Shown in pieces: positions 43,718 to 50,293 of a DNA stretch of 50,293 nucleotides; within the stretch, counting starts at the first letter, position 1, and each line of letters opens with the position of its first letter. A model generated the notes under the pieces. It did no database searches. It saw nothing but the letters and a program-made list of their open reading frames with translations, and had not been told where the DNA came from. Made by a program: the position numbers and the translations under genes. This DNA is from JBBDJB01 sp040880125 (GTDB lineage Bacteria; Planctomycetota; Planctomycetia; Pirellulales; JBBDJB01): positions 1 through 50,293 of the forward strand of contig JBBDJB010000007.1 in assembly GCA_040880125.1 (NCBI GenBank), in the 5' to 3' direction.

Positions 43718-44980
43718 TCAGAAGCGCCATTCGGCGCGGGCGGTCAGGCCGTCGAAGGTGAGGACGTCGTTGCGATCGGTGACGTTGACCGCGTGGACCG
43801 AGTCGATCCAGGTGGGGGTGGTCAGCATGTTGAACCAGGCCGAGACGAGATAGCCGCCGGAAAGCCGCAGGCGGCCGCCGTGGCCGAGCCAGGCGATGCC
43901 CAACTCCAAATCGACCAGCGGCACGATGCGGTTGTCGGTGTAGCTGGTGTCGACCTCAATGCCATTGAACTGGTTTTCCTGGACGAAAGTGGCAGTGAAA
44001 TCTCCGACCAGCAGGTTGGCGACGCCGCGGCCATACACCCGCCAGCCGCGCTCGGGAAACATGACCCGCTCGCCTTCCAGGCCGAGCCGCGGTCCGGCGC
44101 CTTGAAAGCTAATGGTCGTGTCTACGGAAGTCGTTCCGTCTGGCGGATCGAACGGGTAGACCACCGAGAAGTCCTGGTTCAGTTCGGCGTAGCGGCCACC
44201 GACGATATAGCCCCACCAGTGCCGATCCGTGCAAGAGGCCACCGCTACGTAGTCCAGGTCGATCAGCGTGTAGTCGATCGTGTAGTTGGCCGTGGCTTCC
44301 TCGGCGAAGAAGCCCGCGTTGAACGTGCCTGGGAAGAGTACCAGCGGGTTGATCACCAGCGGCGATTCGGCCGAGGCAGTGGTCTGTGAGTCGTTGTCGA
44401 ACCAGGAGTAGGCGCCCACCAGACGCGCATCCTGGCCTACGGCCAGCGCGGCTCCGAGGCGGAAGGCCGGCGAGTACTCGATCTCGGCCATGGCGATCTC
44501 GCCCATCGGAACGGCTCCAGCGCCGAGACCGTCCTGCGGCACGGCGAACGCGACGTCCGCGCCGCGCGGCTTCAGGTACAGGAATTCGCCAAATACGGCG
44601 AAGCCGTCGAGGACGGAATAGGCGGTCGCTTGCTGCTGCGTATAGGGTGCGGTCGCGCTGGTGCCGGGCACGTAAACCACTGACCCGGACGGATACGCCG
44701 GGATGACGGTCGGCTCGTTGGGGTAGATGGGCGCGGCCGCTCCGCCGTGCAGCGGATGACGGCCGTGTCCGTGAATGTTCGCGTTTGCCACTAGAGGCCA
44801 GCCGTCCAGCCCGTAGGAGGACGTGACCGGCGGCAACGGGGCCCCGCTGTTCAGCGCGCCGCCGGGCGCAGGCGCAGTGGAAGTGTATGGGTCAAAGGCC
44901 CCTAGATCTTGCGCCATCGCCGCACAAGTCAGCAGCCCGATCGCCAGCAGCGCACCGCTGGCCGCCGTTATCACTCGCAT
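43718..44980 (-). CDS. BBP7-like outer-membrane beta-barrel protein
   Basis: 420 residues. A signal peptide (1-23, ending AAMAQD) precedes a proline- and glycine-rich spacer (about 25-110), then alternating beta-strand sequence typical of a planctomycete BBP7 barrel: VFGEFLYLKPRGADVAFAVPQ, IEYSPAFRLGAALAVGQDARLVGAYSWFD, WWGYIVGGRYAELNQDFSV, and a final strand LTFDGLTARAEWRF ending in phenylalanine, as recognised by the Bam machinery. ATG at 44980 has GGAG ahead; the 29-codon upstream extension would bury the signal peptide. Role as porin or surface protein is unknown. Confidence 0.88.
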   Translation of the reverse strand: MRVITAASGALLAIGLLTCAAMAQDLGAFDPYTSTAPAPGGALNSGAPLPPVTSSYGLDGWPLVANANIHGHGRHPLHGGAAAPIYPNEPTVIPAYPSGSVVYVPGTSATAPYTQQQATAYSVLDGFAVFGEFLYLKPRGADVAFAVPQDGLGAGAVPMGEIAMAEIEYSPAFRLGAALAVGQDARLVGAYSWFDNDSQTTASAESPLVINPLVLFPGTFNAGFFAEEATANYTIDYTLIDLDYVAVASCTDRHWWGYIVGGRYAELNQDFSVVYPFDPPDGTTSVDTTISFQGAGPRLGLEGERVMFPERGWRVYGRGVANLLVGDFTATFVQENQFNGIEVDTSYTDNRIVPLVDLELGIAWLGHGGRLRLSGGYLVSAWFNMLTTPTWIDSVHAVNVTDRNDVLTFDGLTARAEWRF

Positions 44981-45292
44981 ATCGAACTCCGGTAGATGAG
45001 AGAAGAAAGGTTCCGCGAGCGGCTGGAACCTGTCGGAGCGGGCGGAACCATAGCCAAATGCACCCACTCGCGGAAGATCAATCTCACCGGCGAAGCAGGA
45101 GCTTCATGACAGCAGCGAGTGCCCCCCGCATTGGCAAACCTCGTAAAGCGTCAGACTGGTTAGCATGCAAACAGTGGAGTTGCACGTGCTGTCAGTTGCG
45201 AGTTTTTGTCGGCGTGGCCCCTCGTCACATTTGTGCTGCGGAGGTACGCTTGCTGAGGCCCCCCCAGCGAATTCGAATTAGAGGAGTTTCCC
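44981..45292. other. Divergent intergenic region
   Basis: 312 bases between BBP7-like and TPR protein genes. A GGTTCC/GGAACC inverted repeat (45009-45030) is a candidate operator or leader hairpin; GAGGAG precedes the TPR ATG. No convincing promoter pair. Confidence 0.5.
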
Positions 45293-47002
45293 ATGGCACG
45301 ATCCATCGCCCCGCTACTGGTTCTGATGGGCCTCGTTTGGTCGGCCGCGCTTATCGCCGAGCAGCCGCAGGCGGCCCAGAACGGGTCGTCCGCCGAGGCC
45401 GCCCGCGAGCCGGGCAAGCTCTACACCGGTTTCACCGGATACGCCCGAAAGGTGACGACCGGCTCGCCCGAGGCGCAGCAGTGGTTCGACCAGGGGATTC
45501 AACTTCTCTACGGCTTCAATCACGACGAAGCGATTCGCTCGTTCGACAAGGCGGCCGAGATCGACCCGGCATGTGCTATGGCCTTGTGGGGAGCCGCCTA
45601 CGCCCGAGGGCTGCACATCAATAATCCCGTAATGGGCGAAGAGCAGTCGCGGCTGGCGCATGAAGCGGCGCAGAAGGCACTCGCCGCGCTGGACAACGAG
45701 ACGCCTGTCGAGCAGGCCCTGGTCCGCGCGGTAAGCCAGCGCTATGCGTGGCCGGCGCCGGAGGATCGCGCGCCGCTCGATCAGGAGTACGCCGATGCGA
45801 TGGAGGCGGTATGGCACGATTTTCCCGGCGACCCGGACGTGGGGGCGCTGTTCGCCGAGTCGCTGATGAACCTGCAGCCGTGGGATCTGTGGACGGGTGA
45901 GGGCGCACCCAAGGGCCGCACGCTGGAGATCCTGGGCGTGCTGGAGAGCACGATGGCGAAGTCGCCCGAGCATCCCGGGGCGAACCACTTTTACATTCAC
46001 GCCATCGAGGCCTCGCCGTGGCCGGAACGTGGCACCGCGGCGGCTGAGCGACTGACCGGCCTGGTGCCCGGCTCGGGTCACCTGGTGCACATGCCGTCGC
46101 ACATCTTCATTCGCACCGGGAGGTACGACGAAGCCGCACAAGCGAACGAACGGGCGATCGCCGCGGACGAGGCCTATTTCGCGGTGGCTCCCGAGCCGGA
46201 CTTCTACAGCGTGTACTTCATGCACAATGTCCACTTCCTCGCGTACGCGGCGATGATGGAGGGTCGTTACCAAACGGCGCTGGACGCCGCTCGCAAGATC
46301 GAGCAGACGATCCCGCCGGAGTTCTTGAAGAATTACGTCGTCATAGCCGATGGCTTCATGCCGACGGCGCTGCACGTGATGATCCGCTTCGGGAAATGGA
46401 ACGAAATCCTGGCCGAGCCGGAGCCGGAGGACTGGCGGGTGTTCAGCCGGGCGGAGCGGCATTTTGCGCGTTCGGTGGCGCTGTCGGCATTGGGCAAGAC
46501 GGACGAGGCCCGGCGCGAAATCGAGCTGCTCGACAAGGCCGCTGCCGAACTGACCGACGAGTGGAAGATGGGCAACAACCCCGCGCGAGAGGTGATTGCC
46601 ATCGCGCGGAAGATGGCCCAAGGCGAGCTGGCGTTTCGCGAAGGCCGCGCGGACGAAGCCTTCGAGCTGTTGCGCGAGGCGGTAGTGCTCGAGGAGAGTC
46701 TCAGCTACGACGAGCCGCCGGGTTGGATGCAGCCGGTTCGGCACGCGCTGGGGGCGCTATTGCTGGCGGACGGCCGCGCGGCGGAGGCGGAAGAGGTCTA
46801 CCGGGCCGACCTGGTGCGCCACCCGAACAACGCCTGGTCGCTGCTCGGGCTGCGGCAGTCGCTCGAGCGGCAGGGCCAATCCGAGGCCGCGCTCGCGCTG
46901 ACTCCGCGGGTAGAGCAGGCCTGGGCTCGCGCGGACGCGATGCCCGTGGCAAGCTGCTACTGCCATCCTGATGCGCGGGGTGGACAAGACGCGCAAGAGT
47001 AG
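45293..47002 (+). CDS. Secreted TPR-repeat protein
   Basis: 569 residues. A signal peptide (about 1-28, PLLVLMGLVWSAALIAEQPQA) is followed by helical tetratricopeptide-type repeats over most of the length, such as AQQWFDQGIQLLYGFNHDEAIRSFDKAAEIDPACAMALWGAAYARG and the C-terminal LLADGRAAEAEEVYRADLVRHPNNAWSLLGLRQSLERQG. Histidine-rich HPGANHFYIHAIEASPWPERG and HLVHMPSHIFIRTGRYDEA in the middle are conserved in this TPR family of unknown biochemical role. The RBS is GAGGAG. Probably a periplasmic scaffold. Confidence 0.88.
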   Translation: MARSIAPLLVLMGLVWSAALIAEQPQAAQNGSSAEAAREPGKLYTGFTGYARKVTTGSPEAQQWFDQGIQLLYGFNHDEAIRSFDKAAEIDPACAMALWGAAYARGLHINNPVMGEEQSRLAHEAAQKALAALDNETPVEQALVRAVSQRYAWPAPEDRAPLDQEYADAMEAVWHDFPGDPDVGALFAESLMNLQPWDLWTGEGAPKGRTLEILGVLESTMAKSPEHPGANHFYIHAIEASPWPERGTAAAERLTGLVPGSGHLVHMPSHIFIRTGRYDEAAQANERAIAADEAYFAVAPEPDFYSVYFMHNVHFLAYAAMMEGRYQTALDAARKIEQTIPPEFLKNYVVIADGFMPTALHVMIRFGKWNEILAEPEPEDWRVFSRAERHFARSVALSALGKTDEARREIELLDKAAAELTDEWKMGNNPAREVIAIARKMAQGELAFREGRADEAFELLREAVVLEESLSYDEPPGWMQPVRHALGALLLADGRAAEAEEVYRADLVRHPNNAWSLLGLRQSLERQGQSEAALALTPRVEQAWARADAMPVASCYCHPDARGGQDAQE

Positions 47003-47040
47003 TGAGCGCGCTTTCGAGCGTGCGGGTTTCGGCGGACGAC

Positions 47041-48135
47041 TTACTCGGGAGAATCAAGAAACATCGTTTCCCCGAAATTTTCTTCTAACACCTTCCGCAA
47101 CTCCAAACGTTCTCGCCACAGGAGCTTCAGCCATTCACCAATTTGGACACCTCGCACGTACCGAGCCTTCCTGCAGAAACTGGATTGGACCGCAACCAGT
47201 CCATACGCGGTTGGGCTCCATAAGTCGCTGCTGCCCCGCATTCGCTGCCAAAACCCACCCCCACTAATTCCGTGCGGCAATGGAAGGTCGCTACTGTCTA
47301 CCATCTCGTCGCCCACAGGATAGGTTAGAAAAAAGTCGACGCTCGCATTCGTTGTAACATCACGATAATAATGTCGCAGCATGTCCCAATCCTCAGGTGC
47401 GATCGGCGTGTGCAAATAGAATTGCAACGTGAGATTACCTTCAAGCACGTGTCGCACTGTGTGAAATTCGATTAGATCACGCGGGAATCCTGCAAGGAAC
47501 GCAAGCTGATTGGGTTGCCCGGGACCAATTGGATATACACGTTCAAGTCCGACTGGAGACTTACCGAGCGAGTTGATCACGAAATCAGGGTCGATCTCAA
47601 CGAAAGCTACATCGGGAGAGTCGCCGGGCATACGGCCGTAGCAAATGAGCTTGGCTGATTCAAGCCGCTGCTCCGTAGCATTAATAAAGCTGACCGCTTT
47701 ATCTGCGTCTTTCGGAATGTGGTGTGACGCCGTCGCTATAAAAGTGCGATCTCCGATAGAAATTAGCGTGCCGCTGCCAACAGTCCCCAAATTGTCGGCA
47801 GATGGCCCGGCGTTGACGATCAAGGGCACTGTCATTGCCTGCACGTGAGTAGCAAGCGCAGGAAAAGCCACATCCAGGTTGTCGGGCCGACCGAGCGATT
47901 TACATCGTCGGATGTCCTCGACGAGTTCCCAAGCAGCGGAGCCGTCCTTCTCGTGGTCGATCTCTTCAGCGATAGTTCGCAGGTAAACATATTCGTCTGG
48001 AAATAGCCGCCGTCCGACGATATCGTTGGCTTTTTTGAGCCGCTTCACCTCACGAACTAGCGGACGTGGCCGCGAACGACGATCGCAAGTTCCGGCCAGC
48101 ATCGCGATCAGCGATTGAAACTCCGAATGGCTCAT
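47041..48135 (-). CDS. Cytoplasmic trypsin-like serine protease domain protein
   Basis: 364 residues, no signal peptide. An N-terminal 100 residues of unknown fold (basic, helical) precede a chymotrypsin-like domain. Triad by eye: H138 (FIATASHH), D175 (DSPDVAFVEID) and S291 (LPHGISGGGFW). GSGTLISIGDRTFIATA is the classical strand pair before the histidine. The gene is visibly richer in A and T than its neighbours and uses different codons, which suggests recent transfer. Free-standing intracellular proteases of this kind occur in bacterial defence modules, but no partner gene is adjacent here. Convergent with the TPR gene. Confidence 0.8.
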   Translation of the reverse strand: MSHSEFQSLIAMLAGTCDRRSRPRPLVREVKRLKKANDIVGRRLFPDEYVYLRTIAEEIDHEKDGSAAWELVEDIRRCKSLGRPDNLDVAFPALATHVQAMTVPLIVNAGPSADNLGTVGSGTLISIGDRTFIATASHHIPKDADKAVSFINATEQRLESAKLICYGRMPGDSPDVAFVEIDPDFVINSLGKSPVGLERVYPIGPGQPNQLAFLAGFPRDLIEFHTVRHVLEGNLTLQFYLHTPIAPEDWDMLRHYYRDVTTNASVDFFLTYPVGDEMVDSSDLPLPHGISGGGFWQRMRGSSDLWSPTAYGLVAVQSSFCRKARYVRGVQIGEWLKLLWRERLELRKVLEENFGETMFLDSPE

Positions 48136-48440
48136 AACGGATTACGGCTTCGTACGTAATGCTTGTGTAGAACGGCACGTTCGTCGGCAACAACTAGCAG
48201 CGAAACCTTTGTCGCTCGATCATGATTCTGGCAGGAACCGGAATCGCGTCAACCTTGCTGGTCAGTCTGTTGTACGAAGCTTGTTTTGGTGCAGTCGCTA
48301 TGCGGTGATTGTAGCCGCATGGATAAGTGATTGTAGGGGCTGATGGGAAGCGAGGCCGCACAGAAAGGAATGTCTGTGCCACGACTCATAGCAGCCCTGC
48401 ATATTCGGATTCCCCGGACATGCTCAAATAGTCGCCTTCA
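48136..48440. other. Intergenic region
   Basis: 305 bases upstream of the trypsin-like gene and downstream of the deacylase remnant, carrying hairpin repeat copy 4. No gene or convincing promoter found. Confidence 0.5.
48359..48378. repeat. Dispersed TGTCTGTG hairpin repeat, copy 4 (decayed)
   Basis: CACAGAAA-GGAA-TGTCTGTG; one base of the left arm has changed relative to copies 2 and 3. Confidence 0.75.
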
Positions 48441-48659
48441 CTACTCCGCCGGACGGCCGAGGTGCAGGATCGCGTCGCCCTGGTAGACGAGCGGGTTGTT
48501 CGTGTGGCCGATCACCAGGCCGTCGAACGGCGCTTTGACCGTGATCCGCTCGTCGCCGAAGGCGTCCGAGACGTGCGCCAGTTGCGAGCCGGCGCGGATG
48601 CGCTCGCCCAGCTTCACCGTCAGGCGGACGATGCCGCTGTGCCGGCCAGTCCCCTTTTT
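48441..48659 (-). pseudogene. C-terminal remnant of an AstE/AspA-family deacylase
   Basis: Minus-strand frame of about 70 codons reading HSGIVRLTVKLGERIRAG, then SQLAHVSDAFGDERITVKAP and FDGLVIGHTNNPLVYQGDAI, stop at 48441. This is the lipoyl-like C-terminal domain of succinylglutamate desuccinylase/aspartoacylase proteins. The zinc-binding catalytic domain and any sensible start codon are missing. The preserved frame runs into the end of rimK, where a half copy of the AAAAAGG repeat lies (48645-48662). Intact relatives often follow a RimK-type ligase, so this is a truncated third gene of that operon. No frameshift in the remaining part, hence a recent loss or a still-translated fragment. Confidence 0.85.
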
Positions 48660-48662
48660 CGC
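48645..48662. repeat. Half copy of the pheS-pheT inverted-repeat element
   Basis: GCCAGTCCCC-TTTTTCG matches the right end of the 29454-29541 element apart from one missing C. It sits exactly at the amputated end of the deacylase remnant. Confidence 0.65.
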
Positions 48663-48663
48663 T

Positions 48664-49566
48664 CTACCCTCGGCCGCGGTCTTTCGAGCGGCCGGGTTTG
48701 GCGTTCTTCTCCAGGAACTCGATGATCTTGCCGGCCACGTCCACGCCGGTCGTCTCCTCGATCCCTTCCAAACCTGGCGACGAGTTAACTTCCATCACCA
48801 GGGGGCCGTGATTCGAGCGGAGGATGTCCACGCCGGCCACGTTCAGTCCCATCGTGCGGGCGGCGCGGCGAGCGGTGCTGCGCTCCTCGGGCGAGATCTT
48901 GATCTTTTCGGCCGTGCCGCCGCGGTGCAGGTTCGAGCGGAACTCGCCCGACGCGGCCTGCCGCTTCATGGCGGCGATCACGCGGTCGCCGACCACGAAG
49001 CAGCGGATGTCCGCCCCGCCGGCCTCCTTGATGTACTCCTGCACGAGGATGTTGGCGTCAAGGCCGCGAAAGGCCTCGATGACCGCGTGCGCCGCCTTCT
49101 TCGTCTCCGCCAGAATGACGCCCACGCCCTGCGTACCTTCGATGAGCTTGACCACCAAAGGCGCGCCGCCGGCGATGCCGATCAGCCCGTCGATGTCGTG
49201 CGTCGAGTGGGCAAAGCCGGTGACCGGCAGGCCGATTCCGTCGCGGGCGAGGAGCTGCAGGCTGCGGAGCTTGTCGCGCGAGCGGGTGATCGACTGCGAC
49301 TCGTTGGCGGGAAAGACGCCCATCATCTCGAACTGCCGCACCACGGCCGTGCCGTAAAACGTATGCCGGGCGCCGATACGCGGGATGACCGCGTCAACGC
49401 GGAGCGGCTCGCCGCGGTGAATGACCTTCGGCCGGTGCGAGGCGATGTCCATGTAGCACCGCAGGTAGTCGACCACCGATACCTGGTGACCCCGCTGCTG
49501 GCCGGCCTCTTTCAACCGCCTGGTGGAATAGAGGGATCCCTTGCGCGAAAGGATGGCGATCTTCAT
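48664..49566 (-). CDS. rimK: RimK-type ATP-grasp glutamate ligase
   Basis: 300 residues, as E. coli RimK. Adds glutamate residues to the C-terminus of a protein (ribosomal S6 in E. coli) or forms related peptide bonds using ATP. The pre-ATP-grasp domain (MKIAILSRKGSLYSTRRLKEA) and ATP-grasp motifs (LVVKLIEGTQGVGVILAE, ILVQEYIKEAGGADIRCFVVGD, GVDILRSNHGPLVMEVNSSPGLEGIE) are complete. ATGA overlap (49563-49566) with the upstream RimB-like gene shows translational coupling. Confidence 0.94.
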   Translation of the reverse strand: MKIAILSRKGSLYSTRRLKEAGQQRGHQVSVVDYLRCYMDIASHRPKVIHRGEPLRVDAVIPRIGARHTFYGTAVVRQFEMMGVFPANESQSITRSRDKLRSLQLLARDGIGLPVTGFAHSTHDIDGLIGIAGGAPLVVKLIEGTQGVGVILAETKKAAHAVIEAFRGLDANILVQEYIKEAGGADIRCFVVGDRVIAAMKRQAASGEFRSNLHRGGTAEKIKISPEERSTARRAARTMGLNVAGVDILRSNHGPLVMEVNSSPGLEGIEETTGVDVAGKIIEFLEKNAKPGRSKDRGRG

Positions 49567-50060
49567 GGTTTGCGTTTCTTCTTGGTGGGTTGCGGGCTCT
49601 TGGTGCCTTGCCGCCGGGGGCGGCCTCCGTAGTACGATCGCCCGGAATCGACGACGAACCGCTCTCGCAGCGCCTGGCGACCCAGCAGCATTCGGAAGCC
49701 CATCGTATCGCGCGTAGCCAGTGTTAGTTCGATGGACACCGACTGGCCGAGCAGCGTGACGGTGGTGCGGATCACGGGGCGCAGCGTTTCATGCCCGCCG
49801 GAGGTGCGGACCTTGCGGTACTCGAGCAGCGGCGCTTCGGCGGAGATGGTCTCGTGGGCGTCGCGCTGCCGGGGGTGAACTTTGAAGCGCACGACCGACT
49901 GCCCCTGGCGGCGCGTGACGTGGACGTCGAAAGCGTGCAGCGAAGAGCTGCGGGCGCCGGTGTCGACCTTGGCTTTGATGGTGGCGATGCCCAACTCCGG
50001 CAGCGCCACCCATTCGCGCCAGCCGATGGTGGGGAGAACAGGTTTATCGGAGCGCGGCAC
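49563..50060 (-). CDS. RimB-like ATP-dependent zinc protease
   Basis: 165 residues from GTG at 50060, chosen for the strong AGGGAGG 6 bases ahead. An in-frame ATG at 50111 would add 17 unconserved residues. The retropepsin-like motif KVDTGARSSSLHAF (D33) and LLGRQALRERFVVDSGRSYY are typical of the family associated with RimK, which in Pseudomonas includes RimB, the protease that trims glutamates added to ribosomal protein S6. Gene order RimB-like then rimK, overlapping by four bases, supports a writer-eraser pair. The C-terminus is basic (KKKRKP). Confidence 0.88.
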   Translation of the reverse strand: MPRSDKPVLPTIGWREWVALPELGIATIKAKVDTGARSSSLHAFDVHVTRRQGQSVVRFKVHPRQRDAHETISAEAPLLEYRKVRTSGGHETLRPVIRTTVTLLGQSVSIELTLATRDTMGFRMLLGRQALRERFVVDSGRSYYGGRPRRQGTKSPQPTKKKRKP

Positions 50061-50116
50061 GCGAAGCCTCCCTGCGCGCGAGCTCTGTTGAACCGGGCCG
50101 CCTTGCCGCATGACGG

Positions 50117-50155
50117 CTCCCTCTCCCCTGCGGGGAGAGGGCTGGGGAGAGGGGG
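50117..50155. repeat. Dispersed CCTCTCCCC hairpin repeat
   Basis: CCTCTCCCC-TGC-GGGGAGAGG hairpin followed by a second GGGGAGAGGG, upstream of the RimB-like gene. This C/T-rich type occurs repeatedly in many bacterial genomes; only one copy is in this window. Confidence 0.6.
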
Positions 50156-50293
50156 TAGAACGCCTTTTGCGATCTGCGGACTGTTGTGCCGCGAGGTTTC
50201 AGTGCGGGCGCCGTCAGGGGCGGGCACTGCTGGAGGGGCCCAATCCTGTTCGGCACTTTTGTTGCCAGGGGGAACTTTTCCGGGGGGGCGCCG

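Noticed and set aside
45314..46744. 476-codon minus-strand frame opposite the TPR gene
   Set aside because: Shadow frame; the TPR protein has a signal peptide, RBS and repeats on the other strand.

Overview
The window is a GC-rich chromosomal segment from a planctomycete, most likely of the Pirellulales type; this is an inference from gene content. Supporting features are four tandem DUF1559-type genes, a BBP7-like outer-membrane barrel, a very large secreted protein that carries an N-terminal LEPR-XLL-like motif (LESRCLLA) and two dockerin repeats, short hairpin repeats at many gene ends, and divergent forms of otherwise universal genes. No CRISPR array, rRNA, phage module or intact transposase is visible.

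Layout. 1-7.0 kb: glnS, then a tandem array of two short and two long DUF1559-type secreted or membrane proteins. 7.0-13.6 kb: co-oriented housekeeping genes (Ntn asparaginase, PfkB kinase, ThpR-like phosphodiesterase, FKBP isomerase, BFD-like ferredoxin, a lysine-rich protein, PabA/TrpG, MoeA). 13.7-20.2 kb: an envelope and cell-shape block: lnt, a near-consensus promoter, a membrane coiled-coil protein built like MreC, an overlapping 59-residue membrane protein, mreB and a class B PBP2. 20.2-25.1 kb (minus strand): YiiD-type thioesterase, MscS-like channel, ECF sigma factor with a small partner, and a four-domain S1 protein. 25.4-27.3 kb: a short GT2-like protein and an XRE-like regulator.

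27.3-36.7 kb (minus strand): the conserved translation cluster thrS-infC-rpmI-rplT-pheS-pheT. It is split by a secreted-protein gene behind infC and an oppositely oriented EEP-family hydrolase gene. infC appears to start at ATC, preceded by a perfect Shine-Dalgarno; pheT lacks the usual N-terminal tRNA-binding OB insert; an 88-bp inverted-repeat element sits between pheS and pheT. 37.25 kb: a tRNA-Val(GAC) gene with C instead of U at position 33, followed by scrambled sequence that could be an integration scar. 37.8-47.0 kb: acyl desaturase, the giant dockerin protein, the BBP7 barrel and a TPR lipoprotein-like or secreted protein. 47.0-50.1 kb: an AT-richer trypsin-like protease gene that looks acquired, then a RimB-like/RimK pair followed by the amputated C-terminal end of an AstE/AspA-family deacylase.

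No wholly new defence or biosynthetic system is evident. The best candidates for new biology are the MreC-like shape block, the DUF1559 array without prepilin signals, the rearranged translation cluster with its non-canonical infC start, and the isolated protease. All functions are read from motifs by eye; no database search was run.
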